In this document: one piece after another, positions 1 to 12,912 of the stretch
How the letters are laid out: each line of letters opens with the position of its first letter
Position numbering within the stretch: position 1 is the stretch's first letter
Source: Orychophragmus violaceus
Lineage: Eukaryota > Streptophyta > Magnoliopsida > Brassicales > Brassicaceae
Length of the DNA: 64,000 nt
Assembly: GCA_030180135.1 (NCBI GenBank)
Contig: CM058232.1
Location: 75,373,001 to 75,437,000 of the forward strand
Direction of reading: 5' to 3'
Program-made: the position numbers and the translations under genes
Notes under the pieces: model-generated
Databases searched by the model: none
Seen by the model: only the letters and a program-made list of their open reading frames with translations
Told to the model about the DNA's origin: nothing

Positions 1-642
1 ATAATGGTGAACAAATTGTTTACCAGAGTTTGTCCATTAAAATTTAGAAAATAAAAATATATTGTGGAAAATTTTAAACATTATGTTCAAAAGATTCATA
101 TTATATGCATTAGTGATATTTAGATATCTACCATACCTAGTTCAATCAATATATTCATGTGGTTAAAGGCTAACACGAATACCCTTTAAACTAACATTGG
201 CCCAACAAAACAAAACAAAACAAAAATATTTGAAAGTAATCATTATTCCCAATATAACAAACTTTGTTTCCAAAAAAAAATCTCAGAACAAACCTTAATA
301 TCAAAACTTTGAAAAAATCTTGAAAATTTAACAAAACATCTCTTATCAATGAGTTACAAATTATTTAGCATAAAAGTCTATACCAAAACTTTTTCATGTT
401 ATGTTGTCCACGACTCGTAAATGTTATTTCACGAGATAATATCCAATATAAATACTAACTTGGTAAAAATGAGACGAGTTATCTTAAATATATTTTTATA
501 CATGTACTTAATATATATTTATCCATTGGATGTGAATCATACCATTCATGCCACAATATTTTGACGTCCATAAAATTTTATCTAAAAATTACAAATATTA
601 TAAATTATTTTATGTTTTCAAAAGCAATAAAGAAATGAGAGG
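1..642. other. AT-rich DNA, no gene seen
   Basis: AT-rich sequence without a convincing reading frame, terminal repeat or RNA gene. Nothing supportable seen. Confidence 0.5.
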
Positions 643-670
643 GTAGAGAGAGAGAGAGAGGAGAGAGGAG

Positions 671-704
<34 letters not shown>

Positions 705-725
705 TCGAGAGAGGAAGAGAGAGAG

Positions 726-767
<42 letters not shown>

Positions 768-769
768 GA

Positions 770-838
<69 letters not shown>
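643..838. repeat. (GA)n microsatellite
   Basis: About 195 bp of almost pure AG dinucleotides, with occasional GGA, TC or CG interruptions clustered in the first 140 bp. The last 60 bp are a perfect tract. The purine strand is the plus strand. Confidence 0.95.
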
Positions 839-840
<2 letters not shown>

Positions 841-1543
841 AAGAAAAAGAATGAAAAATCGAGAAAGAAAAAAATAAAAAAATATGAGAAGGTGAAATTG
901 GTTAAGGATAAAAAAATATCTAACCTATAATATTTTTTTTAAAAACCAAAATAATGAATTACTTATATAATAAATTGATAAAAATCGTAAAACTTTATTT
1001 TAAAATATAGTTTTAAATCTAAAAAATTGTGCTAGACGCATGTCATACTCTATTTAGGTTTATAAAAGAATAAATAGTACTAAGATTTACCATTTATTTA
1101 TTTTATTATTTTTTATAAAATTTTAATTTGAAATATCAATATCCATTTTAGATGGACCATTAATTGAGCTATGTGGTAACACAGCCTCAACAATAGTAGC
1201 ATGAGCATCATTCCTAGAGTAACCAATGAGATACACGCTCAAGAGGAAGAACACTTTGTACCTTAAATATTGCTTTACATGATAGTTGAAGAGGCGAGAG
1301 AGGAGGAAACTGGGCCAGAAAGAAGGGAGAAGTTGCCAAGTCCGGAGGGTCAGGGGCAGAGGTCGGAGGACACTGCCACCAGCGTTGGTCAGTCAACCAA
1401 CAGTGAACCAATGGTTTTACATCAGAAACTGTAGCAGAGAGGTTTTTCCACTAGCTATTCGTGGACAAGTTATGTTGAAATCGTTTTATGAATAAAGTGA
1501 TGAAATTTTGGCTTCTCGGAAAAAATAGTATGCAGTTAGTTAA

Positions 1544-1582
<39 letters not shown>

Positions 1583-1677
1583 GATGTTAAATATGAGTAA
1601 TTACTCAATGAATACTCAAAACCCTGAAAATATAATCAAGTCCTAAACCCTATCATTTTATTAGAAAAGAAGATAGC
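839..1677. other. AT-rich spacer with a (TA)n tract
   Basis: There is no recognisable gene. A (TA)n tract sits at 1549-1580. Short overlapping frames near 1214-1495 on both strands are low-complexity and match no family I know. Confidence 0.5.
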
Positions 1678-1680
1678 TTA

Positions 1681-1960
1681 GAGCAGGTCCAGCGGAGTTA
1701 CTTCCGCTGGATCCTTAAAAAAAAATTATATATATATATATATATATTTTTTTTTTACAGATTCCGAAAAAAAAAAAATTAAAAAAAAAACGACGAATCA
1801 GAAGGAGACACGCGGCGCTACAGGGGAAGAAACGCTCCTTAGCTAAAGATTTTAAGCAACCGGTTGTTAAGTTTTGTGTGGGGTCCATGTGGGACCCACA
1901 CATTATTTTATATTTTTTTTTGCTAAGGATCTCTGCTAAGATCCTCCGTTGGTCTTGGTC
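1681..1960. mobile_element. Harbinger/Tourist-like MITE, 280 bp
   Basis: The element is flanked by TTA at 1678-1680 and 1961-1963. The ends are imperfect inverted repeats: left GAGCAGGTCCAGCGGAG, and right, read on the minus strand, GACCAAGACCAACGGAG, 12 of 17 matching. The interior is non-coding, holds a TA tract and a GGGTCC/GGACCC palindrome, and has no transposase. A TTA target duplication with such ends suits PIF/Harbinger. The family assignment is inferred. Confidence 0.6.
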
Positions 1961-1985
1961 TTAAAATGGGGGTATCTAGACTTAG

Positions 1986-2340
1986 AAATTTTGAATCAAA
2001 CTTTTTCGGTTAGCTCAGTTTGGTTACTTCGGCAAGTTTAAAAAATTCCGGCTATCGGTTCGATCCAACAAATCGATTGGGTAACCGAAATTTTTTATAA
2101 ACTGGTTTTTATCAAAATAACCAATTTTAACCAATATACATTTAAATTTCTGAACCTAACTAAAACAAACCAAACCTAATTATCTGAATTAGCCGAAAAT
2201 ACCCTAATTTAACCAAATTTAACTGATTTTTTTAACCAAAAAATTCGGTTATTTCGGATTATAATTTGATAACGAAAATTAACCGAAAACCAAAAAACCA
2301 AACTATCCAAACAGAACGACCCAAAGAACTGAACTCACAG
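1986..2340. repeat. AACCGAAA/TTTCGGTT-rich low-complexity block
   Basis: Scrambled short motifs of the AACCGAA and TTCGGTT type on both strands, with no frame. Such blocks occur at the edges of many plant repeats. No element ends could be defined. Confidence 0.45.
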
Positions 2341-2529
2341 CCTCGTGTACCCTTTATTTATGGATTCCAATTGGGTTACCATATTGGGTTTTGGATACAT
2401 ATGTTTTAATTACATAAATACTTACAAATAATTTATGATCATTTATTTATTAATTTTAATAATTTAAAAACTGAAAACAATGTTTCATTATTTTCAATTT
2501 TAAAATAATATTATATAAACTACAGATTT

Positions 2530-2960
2530 TTTTTTTCTACCGAAAACGTAAAATTCTTTTTTTCCCGACAAAAATATAAAATATTATTTTCTCACAAAAA
2601 CACAAAATTTGGGTTTTCTGTCAAAAACTTAGAATCCAGATTTTGGGATGAAATCGTAAAATTATCTTTTCGAGCTAAAATATAAACTTATGTTTTCCCA
2701 AAAAAATGTAAGATTTTGTTTCCCGCCAAAAACATAAGATTCTATTTTCCCACCAAAACGTAATATTCCATTGACCTACCAAAATGTAAGATTATGTTTT
2801 CCCATGAAAAAAATATGATTCCATTTACCCATAAAAATGTAAATTCTGTTTTTCCGGCAAAACATAAAATTTTGGTTTCCACGTAAGATTTTGTTTTCCC
2901 GCCAAAATATAAAATTTTGTTTCTCACATTACGTAAGAATCAGTTTTCCCACTAAAAACA
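2530..2960. repeat. Degenerate minisatellite, unit about 36 bp
   Basis: Roughly a dozen decayed units built on AAAATGTAAGATT followed by TTTTCCCGCC. A minus-strand frame through them (2742-2927) reads as degenerate GGKTK-type repeats and is very probably not a gene. Part of the array (from 2639) was copied to 9445-9780 in the large tandem duplication. Confidence 0.75.
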
Positions 2961-3346
2961 TAAGCACATGGTCGTCAGCATCATCCGTCTCACAACTAGG
3001 AAGTCGATCCAAATACACACAACTCGGCTCCCAAACCACCTAGATCATATAACATTTATATTAATACTCTACTCACAATTTTTAGGGAGGTAGGCCACTG
3101 ACCCGAGAAGGATGGTGTAACACTTGATTTCTGAAAAATAGTGATACATGAAGAGAAATCAAAATAGTTAATATGGGTATCTATGTCACCAAATTTTACT
3201 TATGTTTTCCATAACACGTCATAACATAAATTTTAACTAAGTGTGCTTGAGATGGAGAAATCAAGAAACCGATGACCTATCGAGAAATGATTTTTAGTCT
3301 CATACAAGTAAAGATAAAACACAGAAAATATCTTGTACTGTCCGAC
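2961..3346. other. Left flank of the large retroelement
   Basis: Single-copy-looking sequence with no gene. It is repeated almost exactly at 9781-10151 as part of the tandem duplication. The last five bases, CCGAC, are the candidate left target-site duplicate; the partner after 26651 is CCGAT. Confidence 0.6.
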
Positions 3347-5354
3347 TGTAACACCCCGACGCGGACTACGGACAATAGCCGAGCCGGAAGTGCCATAAGA
3401 TGTCAAATATCGAAAATGGTCCAGCTGTGCCCATAGTCTAGCCGGTCCATCGTCGATATCCGACCCTCTCGACTAAGGCCTAAGGCCTGCAGACCCGTAC
3501 CCGAGCCGAGAGTTATGTTAGTTCAGACCAAACTAATACCATTGGAACCATGGAGTTTAAACAAAACATCTTTTATTAATATTATGTAGGATCTATTACA
3601 AAATTGTTACCAAAAACCTTACAGTTTATTGGCCCGAGTCAAAAATCCTACATACTAAAACCTCCACGATCGTCTCACACAATCAAAACCCGGAGCTACA
3701 CCAGTGCCCTAACGTCCGAACTTCCCTCTAGACCGTCTATGGTTTCCTGCGAGACAAAATTTGTTTAATGAGCAACCATATGGGTTACCCAGTGAGTCCA
3801 GAACCCGCTAACATGCATTAGTACCCCAACCCGTCCCCATATCCGAAGCATAATGAATGCAATAACCATATTAAATAAAAGCGCAAATGCGAAATCATAT
3901 AAAATAACCCTGCAAACATGACTGCAATCATGAATGCAAAACCCGTCTAGACCTTTCTAGACAACCACATGCAGAGGCCCTAAATGCACCGGCACCACCA
4001 CCCAAATCTCTCTCTCGTGGCTCCTCCCGCACAATCACATAAAAGGTTCATGTCCGGCACCACACCCGAATCCACGGGAATCGTGTCGTCACACGTTACT
4101 CGGCCATGGGAGCGACACAAGTACCCTCCGAGCCTTCCTCAAATCCACGGAGTTGGGTGGTACCGAGAGCATTTTCCTAGAGTATCTACGCATACTCTAG
4201 GATGCACGTCCTAGAACAATATTACGCATGTTCTGGAACCAAAAACACGTCTAACCTGCATGAATCACTCAACATGCAGTTAGCAACACAAATCACACGG
4301 TGTAGGGTCTTGCAAAGGATCCGAGGATCACGGCAGCCACTACAACCGTCTTTTAAAAAACGGAAGGGAGACTCGCGTCTACCACATCCTCACCCATACG
4401 GGAAAACCTCTTTTCCACAAACATTTCAGAGTGGATGACAATCCATCCTCGTACTTATCTCATATCATTTCTGGGTCTACCTGATCCCATACTTATCACA
4501 TTCCATTTCCGAGTCGGTTCCCTAACCGATCACGTACTTATCACATTTCCGGGTCTAACTGATCCCGTACTTATCTCAACACGCATTTCCGAGTGGATCC
4601 CATATCCAACCTCGTACTTATCACAACATCAAGCATGAATCAATTCAATCAATCAGGAACACAGTTGTCGTAAACCTCGGCCCATGCACCAATATAAAAT
4701 CGGATTAAGATGGTACCTCCATGCTTATCTTAACCGATCCTGCATCACACACGTTAGCATGGCACCCAACCGAGTTCATGTCCAACTGTTCCTCATGAAA
4801 CACACAAGAACACAATGCACTTAAGGATAAATACTCGCGGTATTTCAATCCTTAAGGCGATACCTGAACAAATCCCATTAGTCCTAGCTATAGGGACTCA
4901 CCTCCTCGGGTCCGACGACCCTAGACCTTGGTCCGTCCTACTCCGAGACTTCTCTTGGATCTAGACACAAAGATCCTAGTCAAAGACGGATTAAGGTAAG
5001 GTTTAGATTGACCGCTACTCAAATCTAAAGCTTACCGACCACTTTCCGTAAACCGTACCGACCGCCCGTCGGTACCATCAACGGAACATCGGAATGCCCT
5101 TCGGGACACTCCCGTCCGCGCCTTCTCTCTCACGGGTTTCTCTCACTTTCTCTCTCTAACCTGGACGTTCTCTCTCTCAAGAATGGGTTATCGGTCAGAG
5201 AAAGCGCCTACGGGCGACCGACAGAATTCCCCGATGGTTCGTCGGAAACCACTTCCGGCTCGCCGGGAAATTCGTCCTGTCCGCCTAGCCCCTTTCTCTC
5301 TCTAGAGCGTTTTGCTCTGAGTTTCTGAATGAAAAAATGGCTGGGGGAAGCTCG

Positions 5355-5364
5355 CTTTTTATAG
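5355..5364 (-). promoter_or_regulatory. Putative TATA box of the LARD LTR
   Basis: CTATAAAAAG on the minus strand, about 700 bp inside the LTR's transcriptional 5' edge. It is conserved in copy C (near 12160) and changed in copy D (near 25920). If used, U3 is about 5365-6071 and R-U5 is an unusually long 2 kb. Confidence 0.5.
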
Positions 5365-5559
5365 GGAAATCAAGGGCGAGGTGGCAAAAACACACGGTGG
5401 CTTCCGGTTGGTCCGTTCCGGCGGCGTCCATGCGCGGCGACATCTGGCCGGACATTTAGCCACCACTCAGCTGCTCCGGCGACATCTGGACAACACTCAG
5501 CCAAGCTCAGGCGCTGCTACACTGCCAGGCCATGCGCGACGACACCTCATGCTTCCGGT

Positions 5560-5715
5560 GAACACATCGTGCTTCCCTCTTTTACACCTCGTGCTTCTGC
5601 GCACACCTCGTGCTTGCGCTTCACACCTCGTGCTTCCTAAAGTAAAAACTCATACGTGACACGTCGTGCTTTAGACCGTCGTGCTTTTGTCCCGTCGTGC
5701 TTCTAACCCGACGTA
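5560..5715. repeat. CACCTCGTGCTTC short tandem repeat in LTR U3
   Basis: Repeats of about 13-18 bp with core CACCTCGTGCTTC lie upstream of the putative TATA box. Copy C (12360-12560) carries about two more units than copy A, which accounts for the 36-bp length difference between these LTRs. Copy D (26105-26285) has an intermediate arrangement. Confidence 0.8.
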
Positions 5716-6071
5716 CCCGATTTAATCGCAAATGGGATATCTCTCAAACCGTTCGCTCTTTTTAAATTCCACTTCGACCCAACTTCTTATTTTGAACTCC
5801 TATATCACCGCACACTAACGTCCCAACATTTTGAAACTTTCGGATTTTCGGCCGTTCCTCGGCCGTCCTCATTGTCATTTGACCATCGCATAATCCGCTC
5901 ATCCAAATTGAATTATGACTCGACCAAAAGTCTTAGAATATCCTCTTTAGCTAACGACGTCAATTTAACGTTGATCGCACAGCTTTGAATTTTGGTCGAT
6001 CTTCGCCCGATCCATCATGACTGGTCGTATTCCTCGTGCGGATGTTTTACTCCCTTGGGAGGGTCATTACA

Positions 6072-9000
6072 TTCTCCCCCACTTAATAGAATTCGTCCTC
6101 AAATTCTAGCGCTGGAAGACACCACTACGCTTCTGCTGCGCCGATAGAACCATCTTCTCTACCACCATTCCTTTGACCTCATTCGTTTGATATCCTCCGG
6201 GGTTCGAGGCTGCAGCTCCAACAATCACGTTGTTACTGCACCTTGAATCCCTTTGTCCCGTACAAGCCTACTCGACGATCTCATCTTCTTCTTGTCGGAC
6301 GTCTTTCTGACTTACAACCTTTTGGTTCGTCCTCTCTCTTCTTCCTTAGCTCTCACACGTCTTGGTTTCTCACCGAACATGATTTTCTCTTACTTGCCTC
6401 AATCTTTTTGTTCCGCCGAGATCTCCCTTACTCGACCAGGTTCTAATTTTCTCGGGTCTCTAAGTCCTTTGCAAGCGATTACGAAATCACTTCTCCTCTT
6501 TTCACGCTTTTCCTTGTTTCCTTTATCCTTGTACACATCGTCTTCTTTATGATCTCTATCATATTCCATCCACCACTATTGCGCAAGATCTTCCATACCT
6601 TCGTCTCAACCGTTCTTTATCCGTTCTTCTCTTTTCTCGGGATTCACATAACCCCCATGTGGACCTTCACGCCTTGGTTCTATAGCTAGTGATTCTCCTA
6701 ATCACCTCTCCGTCTTGTCCATCTTTTTAGGTGGTCCGCCTCGCTGTCCGCTCCTCCACATTCTCGGGTTCACCCTTATCCTTCTTTATGGTACCACACT
6801 CCTTTGATTGACCTCTTTAGTCCGCTGATCCTCCTTACGGTCTTGGTCGATCCGTCAATGTCCCCATGGCTGTACAATACTTCCCAACTCAAACTCCTTC
6901 GCTGTATTTTCTTTGCGTAAACCTCTTCTTCCCATCACCTAAAACTTCTCAAAATTTCCTCTTCTTGATGCGCATTCTCATTACTCGTCTCGGCACAACT
7001 CTTCTTAGTCGTGACTTTTCCTCCATGTCTTTCTTCAAACCTAACCATCGATCCTCCTTGACCACTCAATGATCTTTTAAACCGCAAACCCTTATCGGCT
7101 TCTTTCTTGCTTTGATCCTTCTTCGGTTACACCACCGTCTGATCATGATACAACCCTGAATCCACCATTTGTATCTCAGTCTTGTCTCTTGAGATACAAA
7201 CGGAAGGAACTCTTCTCCTTTATTCTCCTCCTTGGTTTACGGCCCATTTCCAATGGCCGTAACCTCCATGCTTCATCCTTACGCCAAAATATGCTGCTAC
7301 GACATCTCTTCTCCGTAACTCCGACCTTTCGATTCCGCAACCTTTCTTTCTTTTCCTTCCTCCGTTCTCCTGGGTAGTTCTATATAGGATGCTACCTTCT
7401 TTCTTTCTTACTCCATCATGTAATACCCGTCATGAACCATGTTATTTCCTTGGCTGTGGCTTTTAACAATGCCTTGTCCGTTTCTTCCATTAAGTCCACC
7501 TGACTTAGGTAAGTACCTTCTCTGGCTTGATGAGCCTTCGTACTCGGTAAAGACTCTATCGTATTCTTTCTCCCATTTCTCATAACCATGATCTCAGACC
7601 CTTGACGCAAACTCTTCTCCACAGACATCCTTTCACGGTCAAACCATCTTCATCACAGTTAGTTCTCATTATTTCTTTTTGCGGGATGACACCTTCTTGT
7701 CACCACCTTACTACTCATTTACCCTAATCTACCCAATCTTTCCAAGTCGTTTCCCCAGGTCCGAAACCGAATTCACGGTTTGTCACCATCATTCTTCCTT
7801 GCTGTCCTGAAATGGGATGACATCCGCTTCTCTTCCTTACTCCGTCACACCTTCTCGTCTTCAGGGAAGTAGCTTAAATAGTTCCCTCGTCAAGTCCTCT
7901 TGACTTGAACCAAGCTCCTCCTTCAATCTGATCCGGGTAAAGACTTCTCCTAAGTCTTTCTTTCACCCCTCATAATCATAAGTTAAGACCAACTCGGCCC
8001 GAACTCCTCTCGCTCAATGCGCCATTACTTACTAAAACCGCCATCATTACCCCTTGGCACCCACTAGTTCAGCTTCTTGCATGAACTCTTCTCCGTTGGA
8101 TTCTATGCTCATCTCGACCATCGTCATTGCCATTACCTCCCACTTTTCTTCATTCATGTGAGGACAGCACTGTTCTTTCCTCACCACTCGTTTGTTCGGA
8201 TTCTCAACTCCTTCGATCCGCTTCACTTTCCCCAAAAGTGTCTATGCACGACTTAGTCCGCGACCATCTTTTCTTAACACTCTGCTCGTCTTGATCAATC
8301 CCTCACGCTTTCCTTGCCCACTGATGCTCTTGATCCTTGGCTTTCACGAAACCATTTCAGACTGGTCTCCTTGACCTGTCGTCTTCACAGAACCGTTTCT
8401 GTCCGATCCTCTCAAATCTGATCGGCTGCTATCACCAAACCGATGCTGGACGATCCCCCTGATCTTCCACTTCTCTCCACACCATCACCGAACCAAACCG
8501 TGAGTCTTACCACCAACCGGGTTAAAGGTTCCTTGGGTTTCGGTTTAGGAAACTGGTTTTAGGAACATGTTTTTCCTAAAACACCACTTTACAGTCCTAA
8601 GGTTTTTGGAAACTCTATCCAGGAAAACCTATGGATTCTCACACCAAAACAACTTAGGAAGTTACCGACATGCAAAAATAGTACTCACCTTACTATTTTC
8701 ATGCATTCGGTCACACCTAATTTCCTAACACACTTTCCGGTTTCATATTATAATTCCCATAAATAATATAAACCAATCATCAATCATCACACAAAAGAGA
8801 GTTATCACCCAAACAAACCTCACACGGGATCTCATAGAGATCATGAAGGTTTCAAATTTCTACCCTACGTTTTACCTCCCTTTGGTCGCACATTCTCGGT
8901 CCGCTCCGTCTCCAACTTCCCGACAATCCATATGGATAGTGGGCTCCTTGGCTTACCTCCGTCCAATCCGCCTTTCTTTGCTGCATCCAATAACGGTAAG

Positions 9001-9140
9001 TCCTAAAACCCCACCTAACCCACTATCTTCGGACGTACCGGTTTCCTAACGTTGTGAGTGCGACCCATTTGACTCGATAAAACGTTTGAAAACACGAGTT
9101 CCATAAGCATGATCATGAACCATGCTCTGATACCATCATT
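6072..9140 (-). mobile_element. LARD-like internal domain, copy A, non-coding
   Basis: 3069 bp between the PPT (6072-6084) and a primer-binding site at 9124-9135. On the minus strand the PBS reads TGGTATCAGAGC, complementary to initiator tRNA-Met. No zinc knuckle, protease, reverse transcriptase, RNase H or integrase motif is readable in any frame. The frames present are under 100 codons and disagree with each other. The second copy (12913-15981) has exactly the same length with about twenty substitutions by eye. A non-coding interior with intact PBS and PPT means mobilisation would have to be in trans. Confidence 0.8.
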
Positions 9141-9423
9141 TGTAACACCCCCGACGCGGACTACGGACAATAGTCGAGCCGGAAGTGCCACAAGATGTCA
9201 AATATCGAAAATGGTCCAGCCATGCCCATAGTCTAGCTGGTCCATCGTCGATATCCGACCCTCTCGACTAAGGTCTAAGGCCTGAAAACCCGTACCAGAG
9301 CCGAGAGTTATGTTAGTTCAGACCAAACTAATACCATTGGAACAGTGGAGTTTAAACAAAACATCTTTTATTAATATTATGTAGGATCTATTACAAAATT
9401 GTTACCAAAAACCTTACAGTTTT
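9141..9423 (-). repeat. Truncated LTR at the tandem-duplication junction (copy B)
   Basis: The first 283 plus-strand bases of the LTR follow the PBS of copy A, then homology stops abruptly inside the LTR at 9423. In sequence it is closer to LTR D (15982 onwards) than to LTR A. This is expected if it is a copy of the 5' (right-hand) LTR. Confidence 0.85.
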
Positions 9424-9444
9424 CCCAAAAATGCTTAACAGGCC
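9424..9444. other. Filler DNA at duplication junction
   Basis: About 21 bases matching neither the LTR continuation on the left nor the 2639 region on the right. They sit exactly between truncated LTR B and the second copy of the left flank. This is typical of end-joining repair. Confidence 0.7.
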
Positions 9445-10151
9445 GATTTTGGGATGAAATCGTAAAATTATCTTTTCGAGCTAAAATATAAACTTATGTT
9501 TTCCCAAAAAAATGTAAGATTTTTTTTCCCGCCAAAAACATAAGATTCTATTTTCCCACCAAAAAGTAATATTTCATTGACCTACCAAAATGTAAGATTA
9601 TGTTTTCCCATGAAAAAATATGATTCCATTTACCCATAAAAATGTAAATTCTGTTTTTCCGGCAAAACATAAAATTTTGGTTTCCACGTAAGATTTTGTT
9701 TTTCCGCCAAAATATAAAATTTTGTTTCTCACATTACGTAAGAATCAGTTTTCCCACTAAAAACATAAGCACATGGTCGCCAGCATCATCCGTCTCACAA
9801 CTAGGAAGTCGATCCAAATACACACAACTCGGCTCCCAAACCACCTAGATCATATAACATTTATATTAATACTCTACTCACAATTTTAAGGGAGGTAGGC
9901 CACTGACCCGAGAAGGATGGTGTAACACTTGATTTCTGAAAAATAGTGATACATGAAGAGAAATCAAAATAGTTAATATGGGTATCTATGTCACCAAATT
10001 TTACTTATATTTTCCATAACACGTCATAACATAAATTTTAACTAAGTGTGCTTGAGATGGAGAAATCTAGCAACCGACGACCTATCGAGAAATGATTTTT
10101 AGTCTCATACAAGTAAAGATAAGACACAGAAAATATCTTTTACTGCCCGAC
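9445..10151. repeat. Second copy of left flank (of 2639-3346)
   Basis: A near-identical copy of the minisatellite end and the flank. It ends in the same CCGAC that precedes LTR A, so genomic flank rather than element sequence was duplicated along with the retroelement. Confidence 0.9.
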
Positions 10152-12912
10152 TGTAACACCCCGACGTGGACTACGGACAATAGCCAAGCCGGAAGTGCCA
10201 TAAGATGTCAAATATCGAAAATGGTCCAGCTGTGCCCATAGTCTAGCCGGTCCATCGTCGATATCCGACCCTCTCGACTAAGGCCTAAGGCCTGCAGACC
10301 CGTACCCGAGCCGAGAGTTATGTTAGTTCAGACCAAACTAATACCATTGGAACCGTGGAGTTTAAACAAAACATCTTTTATTAATATTATGTAGGATCTA
10401 TTACAAAATTGTTACCAAAAACCTAACAGTTTATTGGCCTGAGTCAAAAATCCTACATACTAAAACCTCCACGATCGTCTCACACAATCAAAACACGGAG
10501 ATACACCAGCGGCCTAACGTCCGAACTTCCCTCTAGACCGTCTATGGTTTCCTGCGAGATAATATTTGTTTAATGAGCAACCATATGGGTTACCCAGTGA
10601 GTCCAGAACCCGCTAACATGCATTAGTACCCCAACCCGTCCCCATATCCGAAGCATAATGAATGCAATAACCATATTAAATAAAAGCGCAAATGCGAAAT
10701 CATATAAAATAACCCTGCAAACATGACTGCAATCATGAATGCAAAACCCGTCTAGACCTTTCTAGACAACCACATGCAGAGGCCCTAAATGCACCGGCAC
10801 CACCACCCAAATCTCTCTCTCGTGGCTCCTCCCGCACAATCACATAAAAGGTTCATGTCCGGCACCACACCCGAATCCACGGGAATCGTGTCGTCACACG
10901 TTACTCGGCCATGGGAGCGACCCAAGTACCCTCCGAGCCTTCCTCAAATCCACGGAGTTGGGTGGTACCGAGAGCATTTTCCTAGAGTATCTACGCATAC
11001 TCTAGGATGCACGTCCTAGAAAAATATTACGCATGTTCTGGAACCAAAAACACGTCTAACCTGCATGAATCACTCAACATGCAGTTAGCAACACAAATCA
11101 CACGGTGTAGGGTCTTGCAAAGGATCCGAGGATCACGGCAGCCACTACAACCGTCTTTTAAAAAACGGAAGGGAGACTCGCGTCTACCACATCCTCACCC
11201 ATACGGGAAAACCTCTTTTCCACAAACATTTCGGAGTGGATGACAATCCATCCTCGTACTTATCTCATATCATTTCTGGGTCTACCTGATCCCATACTTA
11301 TCACATTCCATTTCCGAGTCGGTTCCCTAACCGATCACGTACTTATCACATTTCCGGGTCTAACTGATCCCGTACTTATCTCAACACGCATTTCCGAGTG
11401 GATCCCATATCCAACCTCGTACTTATCACAATATCAAGCATGAATCAATTCAATCAATCAGGAACACAGTTGTCGTAAACCTCGGCCCATGCACCAATAT
11501 AAAATCGGATTAAGATGGTACCTCCATGCTTATCTTAACCGATCCTGCATCACACACGTTAGCATGGCACCCAACCGAGTTCATGTCCAACTGTTCCTCA
11601 TGAAACACACAAGAACACAATGCACTTAAGGATAAATACTCGCGGTATTTCAATCCTTAAGGCGATACCTGAACAAATCCCATTAGTCCTAGCTATAGGG
11701 ACTCACCTCCTCGGGTCCGACGACCCTAGACCTTGGTCCGTCCTACTCCGAGACTTCTCTTGGATCTAGACACAAAGATCCTAGTCAAAGACGGATTAAG
11801 GTAAGGTTTAGATTGACCGCTACTCAAATCTAAAGCTTACCGACCACTTTCCGTAAACCGTACCCGACCGCCCGTCGGTACCGTCAACGGAACATCGGAA
11901 TGCCCTTCGGGACACTCCCGTCCGCGCCTTCTCTCTCACGGGTTTCTCTCACTTTCTCTCTCTAACCTGGACGTTCTCTCTCTAGAATGGGTTATCGGTC
12001 AGAGAAAGCGCCTACGGGCGACCGACAGAATTCCCCGATGGTTCGTCGGAAACCACTTCCGGCTCGCCGGGAAATTCGTTCGGTCCGCCTAGCCCCTTTC
12101 TCTCTCTAGAGCGTTTTGCTCTGAGTTTCTGAATGAAAAAAATGGCTGGGGGAAGCTCGCTTTTTATAGGGAAATCAAGGGCGAGGTGGCAAAAACACAC
12201 GGTGGCTTCCGGTTGGTCCGTTCCGGCGGCGTCCATGCGCGGCGACATCTGGCCGGACATTTAGCCACCACTCAGCTGCTCCGGCGACATCTGGACAACA
12301 CTCAGCCAAGCTCAGGCGCTGCTACAGTGCCAGGCCATGCGCGACGACACCTCATGCTTCCGGTGAACACATCGTGCTTCCCTCTTTTACACCTCGTGCT
12401 TCTGCACACACCTCGTGCTTCTGCGCACACCTCGTGCTTGCGCTTCACACCTCGTGCTTCCTAACACCTCGTGCTTCCGGAAGTAAAAACTCATACGTGA
12501 CACGTCGTGCTTTAGACCATCGTGCTTTTGTCCCGTCGTGCTTCTAACCCGACGTACCCGATTTAATCGCAAATGGGATATCTCTCAAACCGTTCGCTCT
12601 TTTTAAATTCCACTTCGACCCAACTTCTTATTTTGAACTCCTATATCACCGCACACTAACGTCCCAACATTTTGAAACTTTCGGATTTTCGGCCGTTCCT
12701 CGGCCGTCCTCATTGTCATTTGACCATCGCATAATCCGCTCATCCAAATTGAATTATGACTCGACCAAAAGTCTTAGAATATCCTCTTTAGCTAACGACG
12801 TCAATTTAACGTTGATCGCATAGCTTTGAATTTTGGTCGATCTTCGCCCGATCCATCATGACTGGTCGTATTCCTCGTGCGGATGTTTTACTCCCTTGGG
12901 AGGGTCATTACA
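10152..12912 (-). mobile_element. LARD-like LTR, copy C
   Basis: 2761 bp with the same ends and orientation as 3347-6071 and the same PPT just to the right. It differs from copy A by the repeat expansion near 12400, small indels and scattered substitutions. Confidence 0.88.

Larger units (their letters stand above)
3347..6071 (-). mobile_element. 3' LTR of LARD-like element, copy A
   Basis: A long terminal repeat of 2725 bp. On the minus strand it starts TGTAATGACC and ends GGTGTTACA. It is followed on the right by a minus-strand polypurine tract (AAGTGGGGGAGAA, 6072-6084), which makes it the 3' LTR. It matches 10152-12912 throughout, 15982-17730 plus 25628-26651 less closely, and 9141-9423 in part. 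The short frames inside (for example 3984-4214) recur in each copy but match no family, and I treat them as non-coding. The length and the lack of genes fit a large retrotransposon derivative. A Ty3/gypsy origin is inferred from the TGTAAY ends and the PPT. Confidence 0.85.

Noticed and set aside
2530..2960. CRISPR-like regularly spaced repeats
   Set aside because: A plant minisatellite with decayed, unspaced units. There are no conserved direct repeats with unique spacers and no cas genes.
3984..4638. Three consecutive frames (76, 78 and 67 codons), repeated near-identically at 10789-11443 and partly at 16628-17241
   Set aside because: They lie in LTRs of a minus-strand element, antisense to its transcription, and their conservation follows from recent duplication. 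The third copy is frameshifted, and no domain is visible.
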